From JAKAGE01 sp035541415 (GTDB lineage Bacteria; Patescibacteriota; Minisyncoccia; UBA6257; 2-01-FULL-56-20), in the NCBI GenBank assembly GCA_035541415.1, contig DATKNI010000024.1, positions 1 through 41,916 of the forward strand: 41,916 bases of DNA, in the 5' to 3' direction. A program made the position numbers and the translations under genes. Positions 14,800-24,100 of this stretch are shown here, piece by piece. Below the pieces are notes generated by a model. The model searched no databases and had not been told where the DNA came from. It saw nothing but the letters and a program-made list of their open reading frames with translations. Within the stretch, counting starts at the first letter, position 1. Every line of letters begins with the position of its first letter.

Positions 14800-15795
14800 T
14801 TAACGTTTGCGCGAGTCGAGCGGAGGGCGCGCGTTATTGATGGTTTCGATGAAAACTTTTGCGGCATGTTCGGCTTCCTTGCGGGTCTTGAATTCCACGC
14901 CGCCGACGCCTTCGTGTCCGCCGCCCTTAAACGGTTTGAGCATATTGCCGACATGCACCAGTCCGCGCCGGCGGAGCGAACGCGGCCATGGATTGATGCC
15001 GACATTTACATGATATTGCCCGTCGCGGTCGCTCAGGCGGACGAAATACATCGCCTTGGGGAAAACATATTGGGCCGTATAATGGGCAAACGTTATATCG
15101 ACGTCGGTGCGGTCGATATAGCATACGCGGCCCACGACGGTCGCGTGCTTTTTATAAAACGCGATTCCTTTTTTGTCTTGTTCTTTCACGAAACGAATGA
15201 GTTGTTTCACTTTCGGTTCATTCGCTATGCTCGCAAGCGGCCGCTCGGAGAGCGCTTTCACAAGCCATGCATTCTCGGCTTTCGTGTGGCTTTGGCGCTC
15301 GATATATTCATTGACGCGGAGCGCCGGCTCTTTGAGCTCGATCGTCTGCTTGGCCGACTTGTATTGCGCGCCGTCGATAACGTCGAGCCATTTCACGAGC
15401 TCACTGATATGCCTCGGGGCCTTCCATGCAAAATCCTTTTGGAGCGCGGCGCACACGAGATGGCAGCATGACGGATACTGCGGTTCGAGGCGGTGCTGCC
15501 GGTCGGCGCGGAAGCGCTTTTCCCATTCCGGTTTCTTGAAGGTGGTTGGGTGGTGCTCGAACCACCACGCCGCCGCGGGATGGTACAAAAAATCGACGAT
15601 GATCGGCGGATTCCGCCGGCCCCGGAAAAGTTTATGCTTCTCAAAGAATTTCTCATCAAGCCAGTCTTCGAGGAGATAGTAATTGACGGGCGTAAAATGT
15701 TCGATGTCGTCGCCGCGGCTCCGCAGGAACGCAAGCATCACGGCGGCACAGGCGCGGCCGTCAAAATCATTATGAAAATAAATGTCGTAGATCAC
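14800..15795 (-). CDS. DHH/DHHA1 family phosphoesterase
   Basis: 331-aa protein starting at GTG. The N-terminus HNDFDGRACAAVML is the first metal-binding motif of the DHH superfamily, IIVDFLYHP and WWFEHHPT supply later ligands, and the C-terminal FKGGGHEGVGG is the DHHA1 substrate-binding signature. Family members cut oligoribonucleotides, pAp or cyclic-di-nucleotides; which one applies here cannot be told. It probably forms an operon with rnhA (4 bp gap), suggesting RNA turnover. TATATT at 15804-15809 lies nine bases before the GTG, so the start is probably leaderless. Confidence 0.85.
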   Translation of the reverse strand: MIYDIYFHNDFDGRACAAVMLAFLRSRGDDIEHFTPVNYYLLEDWLDEKFFEKHKLFRGRRNPPIIVDFLYHPAAAWWFEHHPTTFKKPEWEKRFRADRQHRLEPQYPSCCHLVCAALQKDFAWKAPRHISELVKWLDVIDGAQYKSAKQTIELKEPALRVNEYIERQSHTKAENAWLVKALSERPLASIANEPKVKQLIRFVKEQDKKGIAFYKKHATVVGRVCYIDRTDVDITFAHYTAQYVFPKAMYFVRLSDRDGQYHVNVGINPWPRSLRRRGLVHVGNMLKPFKGGGHEGVGGVEFKTRKEAEHAAKVFIETINNARPPLDSRKR

Positions 15796-15803
15796 AGTTC
15801 ACT

Positions 15804-15809
15804 AATATA
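15804..15809 (-). promoter_or_regulatory. -10 box of the DHH-rnhA unit
   Basis: TATATT, nine bases before the GTG start at 15795. No clear -35. Confidence 0.4.
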
Positions 15810-15816
15810 CTACAAT

Positions 15817-16203
15817 TTATTCGGCGAGATAGCCTTTGACCTGGTTCACGAATTCATGAATATCCATCCCCTTTTGCATCACGCCGGCGGCGCCGAGCTC
15901 CTTCAGCGCTTCATCGGAAAGTCCGGCGATGTTGCTTTCGGCGTAGGCAGTGAGGAACACCACCTTGAATCGGCCGTACTCTTTGGTCATTTTGAGTTTG
16001 GCAAGGACCTCCAAGCCATCCATGTCGGGCATTTTGACATCGAGCAACATGAGGCTCGGAAGTTCTTCTTTTACGGCTTCGAGTGCCGCCGGCCCGTCTG
16101 TTGCGATGCGCACCTCGTACCCGGCTTTCGTAAGGACCTGGCGATAGAGACTGATAATTTCCGGTTCGTCGTCGACAAGTAAGATCGTTGCGAGCGCTTT
16201 CAT
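15817..16203 (-). CDS. Stand-alone response regulator receiver protein
   Basis: 128-aa REC domain: D11-D12, phospho-acceptor D55 (LMLLDVKMPDMDG), Thr in VFLTAY, Lys in VMQKG. No output domain. It is the gene after the histidine kinase (29 bp gap) and therefore its most likely partner, although an extended -10 (16211-16219) suggests a separate leaderless transcript. Of the receivers here it is nearest to the canonical CheY-like type. Confidence 0.93.
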   Translation of the reverse strand: MKALATILLVDDEPEIISLYRQVLTKAGYEVRIATDGPAALEAVKEELPSLMLLDVKMPDMDGLEVLAKLKMTKEYGRFKVVFLTAYAESNIAGLSDEALKELGAAGVMQKGMDIHEFVNQVKGYLAE

Positions 16204-16210
16204 TGAGCTT

Positions 16211-16219
16211 ATTCTAGCA
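16211..16219 (-). promoter_or_regulatory. Extended -10 promoter of a receiver gene
   Basis: TGC-TAGAAT on the minus strand, eight bases before the ATG at 16203. Confidence 0.55.
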
Positions 16220-16232
16220 CAAAATCGGCGGA

Positions 16233-17639
16233 TTATGCCGACGGCCTATTGAACGGCACCATAAAGACGAACGTGCTCCCGATCCCCGGAGCGCTTTCCT
16301 GGAGGGCGATGTCGCCGTGCATGGCTTGCATCAAAAGTTTTGAAACATACAAGCCGAGGCCGCTGCCGTATTCGGTCATCCTGCCGAACGACTTCGCGGA
16401 CGTCTGGAATTTTTGGAACAACGTTTTCTGGGCTTCGGTGTCGATGCCCATGCCGGTGTCGCGGATGTAGATCTTTGCCATTTCCTTTTCGGCTTCGATC
16501 GTGATCGTGACGCCGCCCTTTTCGGTGTAATGCAAGGCGTTGCCAATGATGTTCATGAGTGCCTGGCGGAGCGCGCCCACGTCGACGAACACCGTCGGAA
16601 GTTCTTGGGCCGGCTTCTTGACGGTGATGGTCAAATTTTTCTTTTCGAAGGACGGCTTGATGTCCTTCACGATATTCTCAATGATGTTTTCGATCTTTGC
16701 GGATTCCGGTTTCAGGTCGATTTTCCGTTCGAGGCGGATCGAATCCAGGAAGCCATTTACGATTTCGAGGAGCCGGATGCTGCTCTCGTGGATGCTCGTC
16801 GACATCTGCTGGACCGTATCCCGCATTTTAGAAAGATCGTGCTCCGAATGCACGGTGTCGAGAATCAATTCGGCGTTGCCGCGAATGATCGTGAGCGGCG
16901 TCCGCATTTCATGCGAAGCGATCGACAGGAATTCGTCTTTTGACTGCTCAAGGAGCCGTTCGTTCGTGATGTCGCGAATCCACAAAATGATGCCCTCAAG
17001 TTCCGGTCCTCGGCCGGCGATGGCCCGGAACGTGAGGCTGAAATATTGCTCGCCGAGGCGCCCTTCAAACGTGTACGACGTGCTGCTTTGCATGTGGAAC
17101 ATGACTTGTTCGCGGTTCAGCCCCGGGAAGAGCGTTCCGATTGTCGCGAGGCCGCCCTGGTCGCCTTTCGGCTTGAAGGCTTCCTGGATGAATTTATTCA
17201 TGAAAATGATCTTATCGTTTCGATCCATGAGCAAGACGCCGTCGGGCATGCTGTTCACGATGATCGCGAGCCGCATGCGTTCGAGCTCGATGCCGCGGTA
17301 CATGCCGCGATAGCGGTTGCTCAAAGCGTTGAACGCCCGTGCGAGCGCCTGCGCTTCGGCGCTGCCGGCAACCGGCATCATGTCGCCGAAATCGCCCGTA
17401 GACATTTTTTCTATTCCGCGGCGCAGGGATCGCATATCGGCGTTCACGGCATACATAAGCCACCCTCCGAGTATGAGGATGATGGCTGCGGCGGCCGCGT
17501 CAACAATGGTTGCAAAGCGCGCCTCCCGGAATACGCTTCCGGCAGGAGCCCACGGGATGACAAGGTGAAATCCGATCGCTCCCACGGCCACAACCGTTAT
17601 GGCAAAAACCCAGCCGCGGAGCGGAATGCTGCGCTTCAT
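16233..17639 (-). CDS. Membrane histidine kinase with HAMP and PAS domains
   Basis: 468 aa. TM helices at about 10-28 and 46-66 with only a short external loop, HAMP linker (about 66-118), PAS domain (about 120-228, beginning RLAIIVNSMPDGVLLMDRND), HisKA with H243 in SIASHEMRTPLT, and HATPase with N363/N367, DTGMGID and GSGLGLYV. It autophosphorylates and passes phosphate to REC domains. The tiny extracytoplasmic loop suggests sensing in the membrane or through PAS. It is the only kinase in the window against five receivers. Its ATG lies nine bases from an extended -10, so it is probably transcribed apart from the upstream giant-protein operon though 22 bp away. Confidence 0.95.
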   Translation of the reverse strand: MKRSIPLRGWVFAITVVAVGAIGFHLVIPWAPAGSVFREARFATIVDAAAAAIILILGGWLMYAVNADMRSLRRGIEKMSTGDFGDMMPVAGSAEAQALARAFNALSNRYRGMYRGIELERMRLAIIVNSMPDGVLLMDRNDKIIFMNKFIQEAFKPKGDQGGLATIGTLFPGLNREQVMFHMQSSTSYTFEGRLGEQYFSLTFRAIAGRGPELEGIILWIRDITNERLLEQSKDEFLSIASHEMRTPLTIIRGNAELILDTVHSEHDLSKMRDTVQQMSTSIHESSIRLLEIVNGFLDSIRLERKIDLKPESAKIENIIENIVKDIKPSFEKKNLTITVKKPAQELPTVFVDVGALRQALMNIIGNALHYTEKGGVTITIEAEKEMAKIYIRDTGMGIDTEAQKTLFQKFQTSAKSFGRMTEYGSGLGLYVSKLLMQAMHGDIALQESAPGIGSTFVFMVPFNRPSA

Positions 17640-17647
17640 ATATTGTT

Positions 17648-17656
17648 ATGATACCA
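17648..17656 (-). promoter_or_regulatory. Extended -10 promoter of the histidine kinase
   Basis: TGG-TATCAT on the minus strand, nine bases before the ATG at 17639; it begins five bases before the stop of the ABC ATPase gene. Confidence 0.55.
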
Positions 17657-17661
17657 CACCG

Positions 17662-18981
17662 TTACCGCCCGGCAGGGCCGGGTCCGGCAAGATTGGTCAC
17701 AATTTCGGCTTCGTTTTCGAGGGCGAACTCCATCCGCTCAAAGACGCGCTGAGCCGTACGGAGCGAAAGCCCGACGCCGAATTTCTTTTTTTCGAGCGAA
17801 AGAACTTTTTTGAACATTTCCGAGGTGATGATGTTGCGGAGGCGCTCGTTGATGATTTCGTTGAGCCGCGCTTTCTGCGTCTCATCGATCTGGCCGCGAT
17901 ATTCCTCGAGGAGCCACTCGCGGATCCGTTCCACTTCGGACGTCAGGCTGACTTCGGGGTAATGTTCGATGTCGTTGAACACTTCGGCGATTTCATGCCG
18001 GCGCTCGATGATGTCGTTCACGAATTTTGCGATTTTGGCCGCTCGCACTTTCCAGAATCCCACGCCGCCCAAGCGGTACGGCCGATGCAGAAGGTTTTCA
18101 AAAACTTCGCCATCGATGTTGTTGGCAAGCCGCTGGGTGAGGAAAAAGGCGAATCGCTTGGTCTCTTCGGACGAATAGCCGCGGAGGAAAAGGTGCGTGA
18201 GCGCCATCGAGAGCGCATCTTTTTCTGCTTCGGCGCCAGCCCATTCTCGGTACAAGTGCTGGGACAAGCTCACCGCCGCCGGTTCATCCGCCGAATCCTC
18301 GGTTTTCACGATAATGCCATCTTTCAAATAGAAAATTTTCTGGGCGTCGCGCAAGCTCCATGCCTCGTGGGTCACCATGATGACAGTCTTATGATCCTTT
18401 TCGTTGAGTTCCTTTAAAAACGCGAGTACATTATTGGCGTTCGCCGAATCGAGATTGCCGATCGGTTCGTCGGCGATAATGATCGGCGGATCGTTCGCAA
18501 GCGCGCGGGCGATGCCGACGCGCTGCTGCTGGCCGCCGGACAATTCGTGCGGGAAGCGCTCCGCGAGATGCTCAATATCGAGCCGCTTCAGGAGCTGCAT
18601 GGCCGCTTCGCGGCGCTTGGCAAGCGATACGCCGAAAAACGTCATCGGGAGGGCCACGTTGTCTACCACCATGAGCGACGGAATGAGGTTGAACTGCTGG
18701 AAAACGATACCGACGCCGATCTGGCGGAACACGGCAAGTTCACGCTGGGAAAAGCCGCTGATATCGCGGCCGCTCACGAGGATCTTCCCGTCCTGGCCCT
18801 GCTCGATGCCGGAGATGAGGTACAGGAGCGTCGTTTTACCGGATCCGGAAGGACCGAAAAACGAAACGTACTCGCCGGGCTGGATTTCGCAGGAAACATC
18901 GCGCAAAGCCTGCGATTCGTTCGGCTTGCCGCGATTATACCAGAAGTTTACGTGATCGAGTTGGATGGCTGGCGGCGGCAT
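17662..18981 (-). CDS. ABC ATPase, MacB/LolD type, with long C-terminal extension
   Basis: 439 aa. Residues 1-228 are a standard LolD/MacB/FtsE-type ATPase: Walker A GPSGSGKTT (43-51), Q-loop, signature LSGGQ (147-151), Walker B IIIADEP (167-173), H-loop H205. After it comes a 200-residue extension that typical members (about 230 aa) lack. The extension looks helical and charged (EVERIREWLLEEY, KARLNEIINERLRNI) and I recognise no domain. It lies two bases after a receiver gene and belongs to one operon with the FtsX-type permease, its obvious partner. A contact between the extension and the receiver proteins is a reasonable guess, not shown. Confidence 0.92.
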   Translation of the reverse strand: MPPPAIQLDHVNFWYNRGKPNESQALRDVSCEIQPGEYVSFFGPSGSGKTTLLYLISGIEQGQDGKILVSGRDISGFSQRELAVFRQIGVGIVFQQFNLIPSLMVVDNVALPMTFFGVSLAKRREAAMQLLKRLDIEHLAERFPHELSGGQQQRVGIARALANDPPIIIADEPIGNLDSANANNVLAFLKELNEKDHKTVIMVTHEAWSLRDAQKIFYLKDGIIVKTEDSADEPAAVSLSQHLYREWAGAEAEKDALSMALTHLFLRGYSSEETKRFAFFLTQRLANNIDGEVFENLLHRPYRLGGVGFWKVRAAKIAKFVNDIIERRHEIAEVFNDIEHYPEVSLTSEVERIREWLLEEYRGQIDETQKARLNEIINERLRNIITSEMFKKVLSLEKKKFGVGLSLRTAQRVFERMEFALENEAEIVTNLAGPGPAGR

Positions 18982-18983
18982 GG

Positions 18984-19433
18984 TTATGAAGTCGCCGCAG
19001 CGTGCGGCGCAAATTTTTCGACGGTATGCATCACGTCTTCCGACATGCTGTTGCTCTTCACGATGATCGCATCAACGCCCACTTCCTCGATCCGCTCCAG
19101 AATTTCGCGGTCCCCGTTGCTTGTGAAAAGAACGGTTTTGACCTTCGCGAGTTTTGGATCGCTCTTGATGCGCTTCAAAAATTCGAAGCCGGTTTCCATT
19201 TTTGCGACATTTGCGTTGTTATGGCTTTCGCGCAGGGGCATGTCAAAGAAGACGATGTCCGGCCGCAGATCGTCGGAGACAAGATACGGCTCAGCTTCTT
19301 CCACGGTCGCGCTCGTTGCGACGCTGAATTCGGCTTCGAGCCCGTGGAGCCAGAAAATGTCGCCGAAAAAAATCCGCATCATGTCATTGTCGTCCACGAA
19401 GAGAATCTTTATTTTTTTCTTTGGCTCTGGCAT
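18984..19433 (-). CDS. Receiver protein inside the ABC transporter operon
   Basis: 149-aa REC protein: D14-D15, phospho-acceptor D64 (DIVFFDMPLRES), Thr in VLFTSNG, Lys in IIVKSNS. It shares an unusual DIFWLHGLE helix and a longer loop with the receiver at 20666-21124 (DIFWIYNLE), so the two are paralogues that flank the permease gene. No output domain. The longer frame to 19523 would run into the permease; the ATG at 19433 lies 13 bases after the permease stop. Confidence 0.9.
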   Translation of the reverse strand: MPEPKKKIKILFVDDNDMMRIFFGDIFWLHGLEAEFSVATSATVEEAEPYLVSDDLRPDIVFFDMPLRESHNNANVAKMETGFEFLKRIKSDPKLAKVKTVLFTSNGDREILERIEEVGVDAIIVKSNSMSEDVMHTVEKFAPHAAATS

Positions 19434-19446
19434 GGGAGTGGAATTT

Positions 19447-20673
19447 TTATTTCTGGAGGAATGCGGCCTTCGGGGAAAGCGAACTCGCACGGCGGGCCGG
19501 TATGAACCCGGCTGCGAGGCCAATAATTGCCGAAACGCCGATCACGAGCCCGAGGAACCACGCCGGCGAAACAAACAGCTGGAACGCCGTCCCGCCGTAG
19601 TGCTGCGCGATGAAACTCACGATAAAATCAAGGACTTGCCCCACGCCGACGCCCAAAATGATGCCGACGACGCCTCCGGCAAGGCCCATGACGAGCGCCT
19701 CGACGAGGAACAGCCGCCGGACGTCTTTGTCGGTCGCGCCAAGCGCTTTCATGACGCCGACTTCATAGGTTCGTTCCAGAAATCCAACGATCATCGTATT
19801 GAACATGCCGATCGCGGAAACGATGAGGGCGGCGATGCCGAAGATGCCGAGGATGAGCGTGATGATGTTGGTCACTTGCTGGGCCTGACGGACCAAATCG
19901 ATATGCGCGGAGATGAGGAATCCCTGAGAAACGAGCGAGCTGCGGAGGTTTGGGAGCGTCGCATCGTTTTGCGACTCAACATAAATCTGCTTGTAGGAAG
20001 GCGCCGCCTGCGGGAAGGACGATGCCGAAACGATCGCGGTCGGCGCTTCGCCGTCATTCACCACGACGCCCGTAATCGGCAGTTTCTTGGTGGAGACATT
20101 CTGCATCACCGGGCCGCCTTTCGGATCCGGATAGAACGCGGTTATGACCACCTGCTGCCCGATGGTCGCGGGCGTTGAAGACAAGGCGAGAAGCTTGAGT
20201 GCTTGGCTTGAGATGACCACGCCTTCTCCTGAGCCGAAACCCTCGCCGATATCCGGCACCAGGCCGGAAAGTTTGAAATAATTGCCGTCGACGCCATCCA
20301 CGAGAATCAATCCCGGCGCCTTGTCGTCGATCTGCACCGAGCCGGAAAACTCCGCAACGGGACTCACCACTTTTGCCTCGGGTAATTTTGAAATTTGATC
20401 GATCCTTGCCTGATCGATAACAAGGTTGCTGTCGGAAGGATAGGTGGCGTTGCACGTGATGAGCGATTCGGACGTCGTAATCAACTTGCCGAGCAGAATG
20501 TTCTGGAGCCCATATCCAAGCGACACCAGGATGACAACGGTCGCAATGCCGACCGACGTTCCCAAGATGGTAAGCATCGTACGAAGCGGCTTTGCAGAAA
20601 AACTGCGGACGGAAAGCCGGATCAAGTCGCGGACGCCGAGCTGATGAGGAACGACTTCGATGGGGTCAAGCAT
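19447..20673 (-). CDS. ABC transporter permease, FtsX/MacB type
   Basis: 408 aa with the four-TM MacB topology: TM1 at about 33-53 (LRTMLTILGTSVGIATVVILVSLG), an extracytoplasmic domain of about 210 residues, then three TM helices including VGVMKALGATDKDVRRLFLVEALVMG, the coupling region typical of FtsX-like permeases, and a C-terminal IPARRASSLSP. Such transporters do not move substrate through the membrane but transmit ATP-driven motion to external partners or extract envelope proteins and lipids. Partner of the ATPase at 17662. The start overlaps the preceding receiver gene by 8 bp, so translation is probably coupled. Confidence 0.93.
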   Translation of the reverse strand: MLDPIEVVPHQLGVRDLIRLSVRSFSAKPLRTMLTILGTSVGIATVVILVSLGYGLQNILLGKLITTSESLITCNATYPSDSNLVIDQARIDQISKLPEAKVVSPVAEFSGSVQIDDKAPGLILVDGVDGNYFKLSGLVPDIGEGFGSGEGVVISSQALKLLALSSTPATIGQQVVITAFYPDPKGGPVMQNVSTKKLPITGVVVNDGEAPTAIVSASSFPQAAPSYKQIYVESQNDATLPNLRSSLVSQGFLISAHIDLVRQAQQVTNIITLILGIFGIAALIVSAIGMFNTMIVGFLERTYEVGVMKALGATDKDVRRLFLVEALVMGLAGGVVGIILGVGVGQVLDFIVSFIAQHYGGTAFQLFVSPAWFLGLVIGVSAIIGLAAGFIPARRASSLSPKAAFLQK

Positions 20674-21124
20674 GGCTGTTCACGGCTCCCGCGGTTACGG
20701 GACCCACGAGGGTTTTCACGACTTCGACGAGGTCTTGTGGCAGGTTTTCGGCTTTATGGATGAAACGCTCGGCGCCTTTTGCAAGCGCTTCCTTTTCAAT
20801 CTCTTCTTCCGAATGGCCGGAAAAAACGAACACCCGGAGGGCGGTTGTCGCAGCATCCTTCTTTATTTTTTCGAGAAGCTGGAAGCTGCGCTCCGGAGGC
20901 AATACGACTCCCCCGCCGGCCTGAGGCAGGGAAAGATCCAGAAAAAGAATATCGGGCCGCGTCGCGGGGTTAAAGATGAGCGCTTCGGCTTCGTCAAGGC
21001 TTGCCGCGAGGGCAAGTTCGCAATGGTTTTCGAGGTTGTAGATCCAAAAAATGTCTTGAAAATAGAGCCTGATGATCTCTTCGTCGTCTACCAATAATAT
21101 TTTCGTCTTGCGCTCATCGGGCAT
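20666..21124 (-). CDS. Receiver protein between giant surface protein and permease
   Basis: 152-aa REC protein: D13-D14, phospho-acceptor D63 (DILFLDLSLP), Ser in VFVFSGHS, Lys in FIHKAEN, and a glycine-rich insertion (PQAGGGVVLPPE) after the phosphorylation site. The ATG shares one base with the stop codon of the giant gene (TAATG) and its end overlaps the permease start by 8 bp, so the three genes are tied at the translational level. No output domain. Confidence 0.9.
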   Translation of the reverse strand: MPDERKTKILLVDDEEIIRLYFQDIFWIYNLENHCELALAASLDEAEALIFNPATRPDILFLDLSLPQAGGGVVLPPERSFQLLEKIKKDAATTALRVFVFSGHSEEEIEKEALAKGAERFIHKAENLPQDLVEVVKTLVGPVTAGAVNSHA

Positions 21125-24100
21125 TATTTCTGTATGTTATGCACGAATTGGAAGGTGTTTTCAAAGTTGTTCAGGATGACGTCGAGGATCGACTGCGACT
21201 GCTGGGACACGATGATGGTCTGCGGCGGATAGGCCGTGGTGTTTGATGCCTGGTCGGTCGAGATAATCTGGAGGCGGTACACCGAGCCCGGAACCAGATT
21301 CGGCACGATTGCGACGTGGCTCGTCACGAAGCTCGTGAGGTCTTGGACGGTGTGCGAGAACGTTGAAGAGCTGTCGCCGACGCCTTGATCATATTTTACC
21401 ACAGAATTCGACGGCTTGTCGGTAACCCATCCGACGATGGCCTGCGCGACCGTCGGCGTTTGCGGATCGATAATCGTTTGGATCCTGATGTTCGAAATAA
21501 CCGGCGGCGTGGTGTCGACCGTCGTCCGCACGGCGATCGGCGTTGCAGCGGCGACGGTGTTGCCGGCCGCCGTAAGGCCCGATACGCTTACGGAATAGTT
21601 TGTCGCCGGCGTGAGGTTGGAGACGGTAACGCTATGGAGCTTCACCATGGCCTCGTCGGTGATCGTCTGTGAAAGCCCGGTCTTTGTGTCTTTATACTGC
21701 ACGATGGAATTCGTGAGCGAATCCGTGCTCCACGAAACCTGGAAGCTCGTCGGCGTTATGTTCGAAATCTGCGGCGTGACTTTGGTCGCGGCCGTCGTGA
21801 ACGTCACATCGGCGCTCTTGCCGAAAACGCCCGGGATGCTGAACGATTCCGCCATGACATGATAGGTCGTATTCGGAACCAGTCCGGTAAGATCGAGCGA
21901 GTGCGTTATTGTTTTATTGTTGACATCCGAGACTTGGCTCGCGTACGAACTCGACGACGACCCGGCGTTATAGTCGGCTTCCGTTGCATAGAACACGACG
22001 GAGTACGATTTGATATTCGTGGTCCAGCTTACGGTCGCGCCATTCTCCCCGACTTTCGTTACGGTCGGCGCGCTCAAGAACGGCGGGACGAGGCTCGGAA
22101 GAGCGGATGCGATGCTGTTTTCGATTTCCTGCTGGAACTGGTATGCATTCTCAAAGGTAGTCGACGCCGGAAGGTTCGCTTCGGTGAGGAACTGGGTTGC
22201 GAACGTACCGTCGGTGGTCGTCGCAACATTGCCGGATTGGTCGATCGCTTTCGCGTTAAAGTGGTATGTCGTCCCCATAATGAGGCCCTTTGCCTTAATG
22301 GAGTGAAGCGTCGAGAATGCTCCATCGGCGGCGGCATAGGAATAATCCGTCGAAGAGCCGTACTGGATGATGCCGATGGACGGCTCGTTGGTCACAAAAT
22401 TCACCGTGGCGTCGAACGGCGTCGTTGTGGCGGTGAGTTGGGAAATTTTCGGCGGCGTGGTGTCTGGTGCCGGGAACGGAGACCCGACGATGATCGTCTG
22501 CGTGGTATTCGGCGCGAGCGTTCCGAAAGAATTATCGCCCGAAGCCGTTTCCGCTCCGGCAGCCGAATCAGATCGGACGCGGAAGTAATACGTGGTGGAC
22601 GCCTGAAGGTTTGCAATAGTCACGGCGTGATACGTGGTGAGCGTCGGATCCTGAACGGTGCTTGTCGTGTAGATTCCCGAAACAAGGCCGTAATCAACTT
22701 GGCTCGTGGAAAGGCGATCGGTTGACCACACCACGATGGCGGACGAGTCGTTCACGATCGGCACGGTGATGCCCGAAATCACCGGAGGACGATGGTCGGT
22801 CGTCGTGAAGTTATAATAGCGTCCCGCGTTATTATCCACGTGCACATTGTCCGCGGCATCGTCAGATTCGAGATAGAAATCATACGTCGTCCCCTGCGTG
22901 AGCCCGCTCGCGGAGACCGAATGGGTGAAGGGCGCCGAGCCTCCCACGAGCGTCGTCGTGCCGACGCCGATGATGTTCGTACCGCCGACGTTCGGCTGGA
23001 AATAATGGACGAATGAGTTGGAATCCATGGTGGTCTGCCATCCGATGATCGCTTCAGTGTCGCCGAGATACGTCGTTGTGACATTCGAGAACAATCCGGC
23101 GTTCGTCGTGAACGTTATCGGGTTTGATTTGTCGGTCGCGATGTTGCCGGACGCGTCCGTTGATTGCACGTAATAGTAGTATTGCGTGCCGGTAGCGAGG
23201 CTCGTGATCGTCACCGAATGGACGTAGGGCGTCGAGGATCCGCCGACAAGCGTCGCCGATCCGGTGGATGACGCCATCGAACCGGTTGACGTGCCGTAGA
23301 AGACAAACGAATCGGCGTTGATGTCGGTATTCCAGGTTATGAGCGCCGTCGTGTCGAACGGCGTCGAAGAAACGTTCGAAATGACGGGCCCCGGCGATTG
23401 CGTGGTCGTGAACGACTGTTCCGACGATGTGCCGACGTTATTCGCTGCGTCGACCGATTGGGCGATGAAATAATATTTGGTATTCGGCGTGAGGCCTCCG
23501 AGCGACACTGAGTGCGGCGACGTTACAAAACTCGTATCGGTGATCGAACTCGAGGCAGAATACATGCCGGTCGACGTGCCGTACAGGATCTCGGAATTCG
23601 CCGGCTTGTTCGTCGACCAAGTAAATCCGGCGGTGTTTTGGTCTTTGACCACGACCGAGAGGTTCGAAATGACCGGAGTCGTGTTGTTCGTCGTAAAGAA
23701 GGAATAATACGCTCCCCCGTTTTTGTCGATCGTTGAATTGCCGTATGCGTCAACTGATTGCACGTAGAAGTAATAGGTTGTTGACGGAGCAAGGTTGGTG
23801 ATCGTCACCGTATGGAAGTACGGCGTTGACGTTCCGCCGACGAGGTTGCTCGTACCGGCGGAGAGCGAAAGCGACGTCGTGGCGTTGCCGTAAAACACGT
23901 GGGAGTCGGCATTCGTATCGGTGTACCACGTGACCGCGGCGCCGAAGTCCGACGTTGAAGCGATCGTCGTGGAAGAAATCCTCGGACCGAGCGGTTCAAT
24001 GGTGGTGAACGAGTTTTCCGATGATTGCGCAGTGTTGCTCGCGGAGTCAATCGAGCGGACGACGTAATAATACTGCGTGTTGGGCGCGAGGCCGGACAGG

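Noticed and set aside
18547..20178. Plus-strand open frame of 543 codons
   Set aside because: Antisense to the ABC ATPase, receiver and permease genes, which have clear family motifs; its translation is Arg/Asp-rich with no recognisable domain.
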